Part shown: in pieces, positions 13,722 through 20,113 of the stretch
Numbering within the stretch: position 1 is the first letter of the stretch
How the letters are laid out: each line of letters starts with the position of its first letter
Assembly (NCBI GenBank): GCA_025963345.1
Contig: JAOPUS010000128.1
Location: forward strand, 1-22,421
DNA length: 22,421 nt
Source of the DNA: Blastococcus sp.
GTDB lineage: Bacteria > Actinomycetota > Actinomycetes > Mycobacteriales > Geodermatophilaceae
Direction: 5' to 3'
Translations under genes and position numbers: made by a program
Notes under the pieces: model-generated
Databases searched by the model: none
Told to the model about the DNA's origin: nothing
What the model saw: the letters and a program-made list of their open reading frames with translations, nothing else

Positions 13722-14606
13722 GTGCCCCACGGTCCCCGCCTCCTGCCCGGTGTCTTCGTCGGCAGTCACGCCGTCGCGGCAGGCGCGCTGACCGAGAAGC
13801 AACTGCGCACACGGGGCTACCGACGGCTCGTCCAGGGCGTCTACGCCGATCCCGGCCTCGAGTTCGACCACCGTCTCCGCTGCCGGGGCGTCGCCCTCCT
13901 ACTCCCTCCGGGCTTCGCCGTGGGGGGCCACTCCGCGGCCGGCTGGTACGGCGCTCCGTTCGCCGGCACTCCGGACCCGGTCACGGTTGTCGGTCCGGCC
14001 GATCGCGAGTGGAAGGGGCCCCGGGGTGTCCGCGTCCACCGCAGCAACCAACCGGTCGATATCGTCGTCGATGCTGATGACGTGCCCGTCACCTCGCCGA
14101 TGCGCACCGCGTGGGACACGGTGGCCCTCGAGCCGCTGGGCACGGCGGTCGCGGCGCTGGACGCGATGGTCCGGGCTGGAACGGTCGACGTCACGGCCCT
14201 CGCCACCATGGCCGCGGACGGGACGGGCCGATGGGGGGTCTCGCGCGTCCGGCGAGCGGTGCCGCTGGTCGACCCGCGGGCCGAGTCGCCGCCGGAGTCA
14301 CGAGTTCGCGTCGCTCTGACGCTGGCCGGACTGCAGCCCGTTCCTCAGCACGAAGTGCGCTGGGCCGGCAAGTTCGTCGCCCGTGTCGATCTCGCCTTTC
14401 CCGAGGCCCGTCTCGCAGTGGAGTACGAGGGCGCGCACCACTTCGAGGACGGCCAGATCATGCGGGACGACGACCGCTACGAACGGCTGCGCGCCGCCGG
14501 CTGGACCGTCATTCGGCTGAGCGCCGTCGACCTCCGGGACCTGGCCGGTGTCGTCGTCCGGGTCCGCGCCGCCCTCCTGGGGCAGAAATGGCCATTTCTG
14601 CCCTAA
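13722..14606 (+). CDS. AbiEi-like N-terminal domain plus DUF559 (Vsr-like nuclease fold) protein
   Basis: A 294-residue protein. The N-terminal part (SHAVAAGALTEKQLRTRGYRRLVQGVYAD, about 15-43, then HSAAGWYGAP) resembles the winged-helix domain of AbiEi-type type IV antitoxins. The C-terminal part (about 188-285) is DUF559, related to very-short-patch-repair endonucleases of the PD-(D/E)xK fold: SPPESRVR (Glu192), RVDLAFPEARLAVEYEG (Asp223, Glu234, Glu236), DDDRYERLRAAGWTVIRL. No AbiEii toxin gene is adjacent. The function is not established; the family is common and multicopy in actinobacteria. GTG 13722 was preferred over GTG 13629, which would translate the left palindrome. The right palindrome encodes the last residues (GQKWPFLP), and the TAA overlaps the stop of pgm. 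Confidence 0.8.
   Translation: MPHGPRLLPGVFVGSHAVAAGALTEKQLRTRGYRRLVQGVYADPGLEFDHRLRCRGVALLLPPGFAVGGHSAAGWYGAPFAGTPDPVTVVGPADREWKGPRGVRVHRSNQPVDIVVDADDVPVTSPMRTAWDTVALEPLGTAVAALDAMVRAGTVDVTALATMAADGTGRWGVSRVRRAVPLVDPRAESPPESRVRVALTLAGLQPVPQHEVRWAGKFVARVDLAFPEARLAVEYEGAHHFEDGQIMRDDDRYERLRAAGWTVIRLSAVDLRDLAGVVVRVRAALLGQKWPFLP
14580..14603. repeat. 24-bp perfect palindrome, right copy
   Basis: The same 24 bases as at 13646-13669 (GGGCAGAAATGG plus its reverse complement). The copy is embedded in the 3' end of the DUF559 gene and its last base is the last base of the pgm TAG stop codon. It could also serve as a bidirectional hairpin between the convergent genes. Confidence 0.9.
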
Positions 14607-16234
14607 CCGAGAGCCGCGGTGACGACGGCGCGGGCCTCCTCCTGCACCTGCGCCAGGTGCTCCGGCCCGCGGAAGGACTCGGCATAGACCTTGTAGACGT
14701 CCTCGGTGCCCGACGGCCGGGCGGCGAACCAGGCGTTCTCGGTGACGACCTTCAGGCCGCCGAGCGCAGCATCGTTGCCGGGGGCTCGGGTCAGCTTCGC
14801 GGTGATCGGCTCACCGGCCAGCTCGGTGGCGGTGACGGCCTCGGGGGAGAGCTTGCCCAGGGCCGCCTTCTCCTCGCGGGTCGCCGGGGCGTCGATCCGC
14901 GCGTAGGCCGACTCGCCGAAGTGGTCGGTCAGCTGCTTGTGCAGCTTCGAGGGGGACCGACCCGTCACGGCCTGGATCTCGCTGGCCAGCAGCGCCAGCA
15001 GGATGCCGTCCTTGTCCGTCGTCCAGACGCCGCCGTCGCGGCGCAGGAAGGAGGCACCGGCCGACTCCTCGCCACCGAAGCCGACCGACCCGTCGAGCAG
15101 ACCAGGGACGAACCACTTGAACCCGACCGGCACCTCGATCAGCGTCCGGCCCAGATCGGCGACCACCCGGTCGATGAGCGAGCTCGACACCAGCGTCTTG
15201 CCGACGGCGGTGTTCTTCGCCCATCCCGGGCGGTGGCTGAGCAGGTAGGCGATCGCGACAGCAAGGAAGTGGTTGGGGTTCATCAGGCCGCCGTCGGGGG
15301 TGACGATGCCGTGCCGGTCGGCGTCTGCGTCGTTGCCGGTGGCGATCTGGAACTCGTCCTTGCGGCGGACCAGCGAGGCCATGGCCGACGGCGACGAGCA
15401 GTCCATCCGGATCTTGCCGTCCCAGTCCAGCGTCATGAACCGCCAGGTGGGGTCGACGACCGGGTTGACCACGGTGAGGTCGAGATCGTGCCGCTCGGCG
15501 ATCGCCGCCCAGTAGTCGACGCTCGCGCCGCCGAGGGGGTCCGCGCCGATGCGGACGCCGGCATTCCGGATCGCGTCGAGATCGACCACATCGGGCAGGT
15601 CGTCGACGTAGGTGCCCATGAAGTCGTACGGGGCGGCGGCCGCGCGTGCCTGGTCGAGCGGCACCCGGCGGACGCCGCTGAGGCCCGCCCGCAGCAGGTC
15701 GTTGGCCCGCGCGGCGATCACACCGGTGGCGTCGGTGTCGGCCGGGCCGCCGGTCGGCGGGTTGTACTTGAAGCCGCCGTCCCGGGGCGGGTTGTGCGAC
15801 GGGGTGACGACGATGCCGTCGGCGAGGCCGGTGGTCTTGCCCCGGTTCGCGGCGAGGATCGCGTGGCTCACCGCGGGGGTGGGGGTGTAGCGGTTCCCGG
15901 CGTCGACCAGGACGGTCACGTCGTTGGCGGCGAGCACCTCCAGCGCCGTGGCCCAGGCCGGCTCGGAGAGGCCATGGGTGTCGCGGCCGATGAACAGTGG
16001 CCCGTCGTACCCCTGCTCGGCGCGGTACTCGCAGATCGCCTGGGTCGTGGCCAGGATGTGCGCCTCGTTGAAGGCGCCGTCGAAGCTCGAGCCCCGGTGC
16101 CCGGAGGTGCCGAACACGACCTGCTGTGCGGGATCGCCCGGGTCGGGTTCGAGCGTGTAGTAGGCGGTGACGAGCGAGGCGACGTCGATCAGGTCACTGG
16201 ACTGGGCCGGCTGTCCGGCACGTGCGTCGCTCAT
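14603..16234 (-). CDS. pgm: Phosphoglucomutase (alpha-D-glucose phosphate-specific)
   Basis: A 543-residue enzyme interconverting glucose 1-phosphate and glucose 6-phosphate, linking glycolysis with glycogen, trehalose and cell-wall sugar nucleotides. The four-domain phosphohexomutase signature is complete: FGTSGHRG (41-48), phosphoserine loop TPSHNPPRDGG (Ser146), magnesium loop GNDADADRHG, sugar-binding GGEESAG and the phosphate-binding ARPSGTEDVYKVYAES near the C-terminus. Length matches the roughly 545-residue bacterial type. ATG 16234 gives the usual short leader (MSDARAGQPAQ...); no strong ribosome binding site is present. The stop TAG overlaps the TAA of the convergent DUF559 gene. It follows the M24 gene by 49 bases on the same strand, but a functional link is not obvious. 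Confidence 0.96.
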   Translation of the reverse strand: MSDARAGQPAQSSDLIDVASLVTAYYTLEPDPGDPAQQVVFGTSGHRGSSFDGAFNEAHILATTQAICEYRAEQGYDGPLFIGRDTHGLSEPAWATALEVLAANDVTVLVDAGNRYTPTPAVSHAILAANRGKTTGLADGIVVTPSHNPPRDGGFKYNPPTGGPADTDATGVIAARANDLLRAGLSGVRRVPLDQARAAAAPYDFMGTYVDDLPDVVDLDAIRNAGVRIGADPLGGASVDYWAAIAERHDLDLTVVNPVVDPTWRFMTLDWDGKIRMDCSSPSAMASLVRRKDEFQIATGNDADADRHGIVTPDGGLMNPNHFLAVAIAYLLSHRPGWAKNTAVGKTLVSSSLIDRVVADLGRTLIEVPVGFKWFVPGLLDGSVGFGGEESAGASFLRRDGGVWTTDKDGILLALLASEIQAVTGRSPSKLHKQLTDHFGESAYARIDAPATREEKAALGKLSPEAVTATELAGEPITAKLTRAPGNDAALGGLKVVTENAWFAARPSGTEDVYKVYAESFRGPEHLAQVQEEARAVVTAALG

Positions 16235-16283
16235 GGTGTCGATCTTGGCGCCATGAGCCAGGACGGCGCGACCCGTAGCAGCC

Positions 16284-17486
16284 CTACCGCTCGCCGATAC
16301 CCACCCACGGACCGCGCGGCACACCGTGCAGGGACTCTGCTCCGGACGCCGTGACGACCATCAGTTCGCCGGTCTGCACGCCGGCACGGTGGTCGAGCGT
16401 CGTCACGTTGGGTTGCACGACCAGCGTCATGCCTTCCTCCAGCACGAGGTCGGGCAGGGGCCCGGCGGGGCGGCTCCGCGACCCGAGCACCGGCGGCAGG
16501 TAGCCACCGCCGAAGCCGTGCACGAGGTCGTCCACGATCGTGTACCCGGCGTCCTCGATGACGCCGGCGGCTGCCACGATCTCGGCGGGCGTGGTGCCCG
16601 GGCGCAGCACCGAACACACGGCATCGAACGCCGCGCCAGCGACGTCGTGCAGGTCCCGGTACATCGGGGTCAGTTCTGCTGCGGTGGTCATGGTGCGGAG
16701 CACCTGGCCCGAATAGCCCTGGAACGCGGCGCTGATCTCGGTGACCACGACGTCGCCGTCGCGCACCTCCCGCCCCGTGGTGTGCTGGGCGGGCGCCCCA
16801 CGGTCCGGATCGGCCATCGAGGTGATGCCGAAGTAGTGGATGTGCGTGGTCCCCCCGAGCGGGACGTACGCGCGCTCGACGAGGTCCGACAGCTGGTGGT
16901 CGACAAGACCGGCGCGCAGGCCGTCGCGCAGTGCCAGCACCGCGAGGTCGGACAGGTGGGCACCGACACGGAGCCGGTCGAGCTCCTCCTCCGACTTGAC
17001 CAGCCGCATCCTCGTGTACGCGGCGCCCATGCCGACGACCTCGCCGGCGGCCGCGGCAAGGCGGCCGTGCAGCCCGAAGGTGACGGGGCCCATGATCCCC
17101 ACGCGCCGCTGGGCCGCCCCCCGGCGCGACAGTTCCTCGACGAGCGTGTCGGCCGTCGACGGACCGGTCCAGCGGACCTCGCAGTCCTCCGCGAGCTCGG
17201 TCGCCAGGGGCACGTGGTTGTGGAAGTCCACGAACAGGACGGCGTCGCCGGAGCGGAGGTCGACGACCAGCGCGGCCTCGCGGGTCACCGGCCAGCCGCA
17301 CAGCCACGGGACGGCGCTGCCGGCACGGTCTGCCCCGTAGGCGATCACCAGGTCACACCCCTGCTCGGCCGCCGCCTGTACCAGCGCCTCCCGGCGTCGC
17401 GTCCGCTCGCCGTCGGAGAACCGCGGCCAGCCCTCGCGCAGCAGGGCGTCCACCCGGCCAGCTGTGCCGGTCGTGTCCAGGCTCAT
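16284..17486 (-). CDS. M24 (pita-bread fold) family protein lacking most metal ligands; possible creatinase-like hydrolase
   Basis: A 400-residue protein with a creatinase-type N-terminal domain (about 25-155) and a pita-bread C-terminal domain (about 160-395). In aminopeptidase P and prolidase five residues bind two metals. Here the aligned positions are Glu250 (VVTEIS) for the first Asp, Gln261 (GYSGQVLRT) for the second Asp eleven residues on, His323 (VHGFGGGY) kept, Gln358 (MTLVVQPNV) for Glu, and Gly373 (GVQTGELMVV) for the last Glu. Four of five are changed, so metallopeptidase activity is unlikely. Metal-free or altered M24 proteins include creatinase; ectoine hydrolase DoeA and DddP are other non-peptidase members. 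His215/His217 lie where creatinase keeps a catalytic His. ATG 17486 has AGGAG eight bases upstream. It is divergent from the nitrile hydratase-like genes. The substrate is unknown. Confidence 0.82.
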   Translation of the reverse strand: MSLDTTGTAGRVDALLREGWPRFSDGERTRRREALVQAAAEQGCDLVIAYGADRAGSAVPWLCGWPVTREAALVVDLRSGDAVLFVDFHNHVPLATELAEDCEVRWTGPSTADTLVEELSRRGAAQRRVGIMGPVTFGLHGRLAAAAGEVVGMGAAYTRMRLVKSEEELDRLRVGAHLSDLAVLALRDGLRAGLVDHQLSDLVERAYVPLGGTTHIHYFGITSMADPDRGAPAQHTTGREVRDGDVVVTEISAAFQGYSGQVLRTMTTAAELTPMYRDLHDVAGAAFDAVCSVLRPGTTPAEIVAAAGVIEDAGYTIVDDLVHGFGGGYLPPVLGSRSRPAGPLPDLVLEEGMTLVVQPNVTTLDHRAGVQTGELMVVTASGAESLHGVPRGPWVGIGER

Positions 17487-17639
17487 GAAGGCGCTCCTCG
17501 ATCTCGGTGCCACGGCGGTCCGATGGTTCGGCCGATGCAGTCGGTTGCACGAACAAACACGGACATGACGGCCGTCCTGCGGTGCGTGCAGCCGTCCAGA
17601 CCGGCAATCGTTTGCTGCTACCGTCCAGCCCGAACGGGC

Positions 17640-17658
17640 CCATGTCAAGCAGACATGG
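17640..17658. promoter_or_regulatory. Perfect inverted repeat between divergent M24 and nitrile hydratase-like genes
   Basis: CCATGTC-AAGCA-GACATGG has 7-bp perfect arms and a 5-bp spacer, 37 bases before the GTG at 17696. It has the size and place of a dimeric repressor operator controlling the + strand genes or both. A further GACATG occurs at 17562-17567. No regulator gene is adjacent. Confidence 0.4.
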
Positions 17659-17695
17659 AGACGTGGCACCAGCACACAGCACCGGAGGGACCATC

Positions 17696-18733
17696 GTGGA
17701 CGATCACGGAGCGAGCGCAGCCGGAGAACCCCTGGACAGCGCGACCGGACACGTGCACATCCATGATCCGGAAGCCCACGTGACCGCGGTCGAGACGGAC
17801 TTCGAGTACTTCCGGCGCAAGCGCCTGGAGTCGCGGGTGCTGCACTTCCTGCGCCGCGGCATCATCACGTTCGCGGACCTGTTGCGCGCGGATGCCGAGC
17901 GCGAGGGGCCCGCGTGGGGCGAACGGGTCTGGCCGGACGCCGACGCGCCCATCCGCCACGTCGAGGACGAGCTGGACCGCCTCGTCCGGGGCATCGCCGC
18001 GGTCACCGTTCCGCACGCGGGGGCAGCGCCGGTCGCGATCGACGAGACACGCAAGGAGCGCGGCGACTACGACGAGTTCTTCCGCATCGCCACGCGAGGT
18101 CTGGGGCAGGGCACGCTGACGGAGCGGCTGGCCGCGGTCGATGCCGAGCTCACCGACGCGCACCGCCTCCTGGCCGCGTTCACGAACGCCCTGCTCGCGC
18201 GCGGCCGCGTCACCGAGGAGCAGATCCGGCAGCGGCGCGAGCAGCTGGAGACCGTCAGCCACCACAACGGCGCCCGGATCGTCGCGCGCGCCTGGCTCGA
18301 CCCGGAGTTCAAGCAGCGCCTCCTGACGACAGGTCGCGCTGCCGTGCGGGAACTCGACATTCCCCCGGGCAAGCTGGGCCGGCTCGGGGTCGCGGAGAAC
18401 ACCGACGAGGTGCACAACATCGTCGTCTGCACGCTGTGCTCCTGCTATCCCCACGACCTGCTCGGCAATCCGGCGTGGTGGTACCGCACCGACGAGTACA
18501 AGCAGCGGATCGTCGCGCAACCGCGCGAGACGATCCGCGACATGTTCGGGCTCGAACTGCCCGACCACGTGAAGGTGCGCGTGCACGACTCCACCTCCGA
18601 CGTGCGCTGGATGGTGATCCCGCAGCGGCCGTCAGGGACGGAGGGCATGGACGAGGACACGCTCGCCTCGCTCGTGACGTCCGACAGTCTGGTGGGAGCT
18701 GCCGTCATCGAGCCGCCCCGCCCCCAGGCCTGA
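17696..18733 (+). CDS. Nitrile hydratase alpha / thiocyanate hydrolase gamma-like protein with N-terminal extension
   Basis: A 345-residue protein. Residues about 141-340 match nitrile hydratase alpha: NGARIVARAWLDPEFKQRLL, AENTDEVHNIVVCTLCSCYP, WWYRTDEYKQRIVAQPRE, HDSTSDVRWMVIPQRPSGTEG and TSDSLVGA. The claw motif VCTLCSC (Cys245, Cys248, Ser249, Cys250) with Thr is the cobalt type. Such enzymes hydrate nitriles to amides or thiocyanate to carbonyl sulfide. Residues 1-140 are extra: a His-containing stretch (GHVHIHDPEAH) and a helical region (ESRVLHFLRRGIITFADLL), perhaps corresponding to the beta N-terminal half or its metallochaperone paralogue; that is inference. GTG 17696 has GGAGGG six bases upstream. 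The beta C-terminal domain follows as the next gene, 11 bases away. Confidence 0.88.
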   Translation: MDDHGASAAGEPLDSATGHVHIHDPEAHVTAVETDFEYFRRKRLESRVLHFLRRGIITFADLLRADAEREGPAWGERVWPDADAPIRHVEDELDRLVRGIAAVTVPHAGAAPVAIDETRKERGDYDEFFRIATRGLGQGTLTERLAAVDAELTDAHRLLAAFTNALLARGRVTEEQIRQRREQLETVSHHNGARIVARAWLDPEFKQRLLTTGRAAVRELDIPPGKLGRLGVAENTDEVHNIVVCTLCSCYPHDLLGNPAWWYRTDEYKQRIVAQPRETIRDMFGLELPDHVKVRVHDSTSDVRWMVIPQRPSGTEGMDEDTLASLVTSDSLVGAAVIEPPRPQA

Positions 18734-18744
18734 GGGAGGCACGG

Positions 18745-19074
18745 ATGAGCGAGGTCCTGGGCCGGTTCCGTGAGGGCGACGTGGTCCGCGTGCGCACCCA
18801 GGTGCCGGAGGGGAATCCACGGACCCCTCGGTATCTGCGGGACATGACCGGCACGGTCCTGCTCCGTCACGGCATCGTGGACAACCCGCTGGATCATCGG
18901 GACCCCTACCCGCCGCTGTACTCCGTCGTCTTCGCGCTGCCCGACGACAGGAACCCGCACGACGAGGTACTCGCCGACCTCCACGAGGAGTGGCTGACGG
19001 ACGCGGCCGACGGGACGGCGACTCCACCGGCTGATGACGCCCCGCCTCAGCGCGGCCTCGGCTCCCCGCGGTAG
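18745..19074 (+). CDS. Nitrile hydratase beta C-terminal domain (thiocyanate hydrolase alpha-like), stand-alone
   Basis: A 109-residue protein equivalent only to the C-terminal SH3-like barrel of nitrile hydratase beta: FREGDVVRVRT, GNPRTPRYLRDMTGTVLLRHG, PPLYSVVFALPDD, DEVLADLHEEWLTDA. In canonical proteins this reads GD.VRV...GHTR.P.Y.R...G.V with a conserved ELWG and DLWE; here the His of GHTR is Asn-Pro and the Trp residues are altered, so it is a divergent member. Thiocyanate hydrolase likewise splits beta into two chains. ATG 18745 has GAGGGAGG six bases upstream. It is the partner of the preceding gene. The last 20 or so residues (ATPPADDAPPQRGLGSPR) run into antisense of a VOC-protein remnant and probably are not original sequence. 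Confidence 0.82.
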   Translation: MSEVLGRFREGDVVRVRTQVPEGNPRTPRYLRDMTGTVLLRHGIVDNPLDHRDPYPPLYSVVFALPDDRNPHDEVLADLHEEWLTDAADGTATPPADDAPPQRGLGSPR

Positions 19075-19168
19075 CTGCCGAAGTGCCCCGGTTGCCCTCG
19101 GGATCGCGTGCGGCGAAGTCGCGGGACCCGTAGTCGGTTTCGTGCAGCGAATCGGTGATCTCCGCCCC
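19047..19168 (-). pseudogene. 3' remnant of a VOC (glyoxalase-like) family gene
   Basis: On the minus strand ITDSLHETDYGSRDFAARDPEGNRG is the C-terminal signature of glyoxalase/PhnB-like VOC proteins (usually DTDYGSREF.VRDPEGN.W.FG.Y). The ending FGSYRGEPRPR plus TGA follows at once but in another frame, so an indel has removed the W-S region. The N-terminal three-quarters is missing. The fragment overlaps the 3' end of the beta-like gene, marking a rearrangement junction. Confidence 0.65.
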
Positions 19169-19191
19169 GGGCTCTCCGCGTGCAGAGCGGG

Positions 19192-20046
19192 TCAGTCCTT
19201 CTCCACCGCCGTCAGGAACCTCCTCAGCGTCTCCAGGAAGACGTCCGGCTGCTCGGAGTGCACCCAGTGACCGGCGTTCTTGACCCGTACCAGCCGGGTG
19301 CTCGGGAAGAGCGCGTCCATGTGCGGGCGGTCCTCCGGCAGCACGTACGTGGAGTTCGCTCCCGCGATCCAGAGCACCGGCCCGTCGAAGGACGCCCCCG
19401 GCGGGGGCTCGGGGAAGCCGCGTAGCTCGCCGAGGTCCCGGTCCAGCAGCTCGAGGTTGAGCCGCCAGCGCCAGCCGCCGTCGGCTCCCAACCCCTCCCG
19501 GACCAGGCTCTGCAGCAGGAAGCTGCGCACCATCCGGCTGGGGACGGCGGTCTGCAGCGCCTGGTCGGCGTCGTCCCGGGTCGTCAGTGAATCGAGGTCG
19601 ATCGCCCGCATCGCGTCGATGTAGGCGGCGAACGGCGAGGCTTCCTCGTCGGCATCGTCGGTGCGGCCACCCTTGATCGGATACTCCACCGGCGCGATGT
19701 CCACGACGACCAGGGCGCGGAGCAGTTCCGGGCGGCGCAGCGCCAGCTGCATCGCGACCTTGCCGCCCATCGAGTGCCCGACCAGCGTCACCGGCTCGCC
19801 GAACTGCTCGAGATCGGTGGCCACCAGTTCGACCATGTCCAGGTAGTCGACGCGGTCGGTCCACGGGGAGTGCCCGTGGTTGGGCAGGTCGAGCAGCGTC
19901 ACGCGGTGCGTGCCGGCGAGCCCCTTGCCGATCGTCGTCCAGTTCTTGCCCTGCCCGAACAGACCGTGGACGAACACCACCCGCGGCCCGGCCTCGCCCA
20001 GGGTGCGCGACGCGAGTCGCTCGTCGTTGCCGGCCACTTCCGTCAC
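19192..20046 (-). CDS. Alpha/beta hydrolase (YbfF-like esterase)
   Basis: A 284-residue serine hydrolase. The fold begins with RVVFVHGLFGQGKNW (oxyanion HG at 27-28), the nucleophile elbow is GHSMGG (Ser92) and the catalytic His260 lies in NAGHWVHSEQPDVFLETLRRFL. The DLPNHGHSPWTD and GANSTYV stretches match the YbfF/ABHD11 subgroup, which acts on short acyl esters or acyl thioesters. The acid residue is probably Asp117 (VVVDIAP), as in YbfF-type enzymes. It has no signal peptide. GTG 20046 is the first in-frame start after a stop; GTG 20037 is an alternative. It is divergent from the helicase gene across 67 bases. Substrate is unknown. Confidence 0.9.
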   Translation of the reverse strand: MTEVAGNDERLASRTLGEAGPRVVFVHGLFGQGKNWTTIGKGLAGTHRVTLLDLPNHGHSPWTDRVDYLDMVELVATDLEQFGEPVTLVGHSMGGKVAMQLALRRPELLRALVVVDIAPVEYPIKGGRTDDADEEASPFAAYIDAMRAIDLDSLTTRDDADQALQTAVPSRMVRSFLLQSLVREGLGADGGWRWRLNLELLDRDLGELRGFPEPPPGASFDGPVLWIAGANSTYVLPEDRPHMDALFPSTRLVRVKNAGHWVHSEQPDVFLETLRRFLTAVEKD

Positions 20047-20113
20047 CCGGCGATTCCATCAGACGTTCCGTCGGTGCCGCCGCTTACCGTGCCGGGGGAC
20101 GAGGGGGAGATCC

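Noticed and set aside
13571..13871. A 100-codon upstream extension of the TetR gene
   Set aside because: It would translate through the operator and the left palindrome with no family similarity; the GTG at 13571 fits promoter and fold.
19075..19191. Possible separate small plus-strand gene between the beta-like gene and the hydrolase
   Set aside because: The stretch is better explained as the antisense of a VOC-protein remnant.
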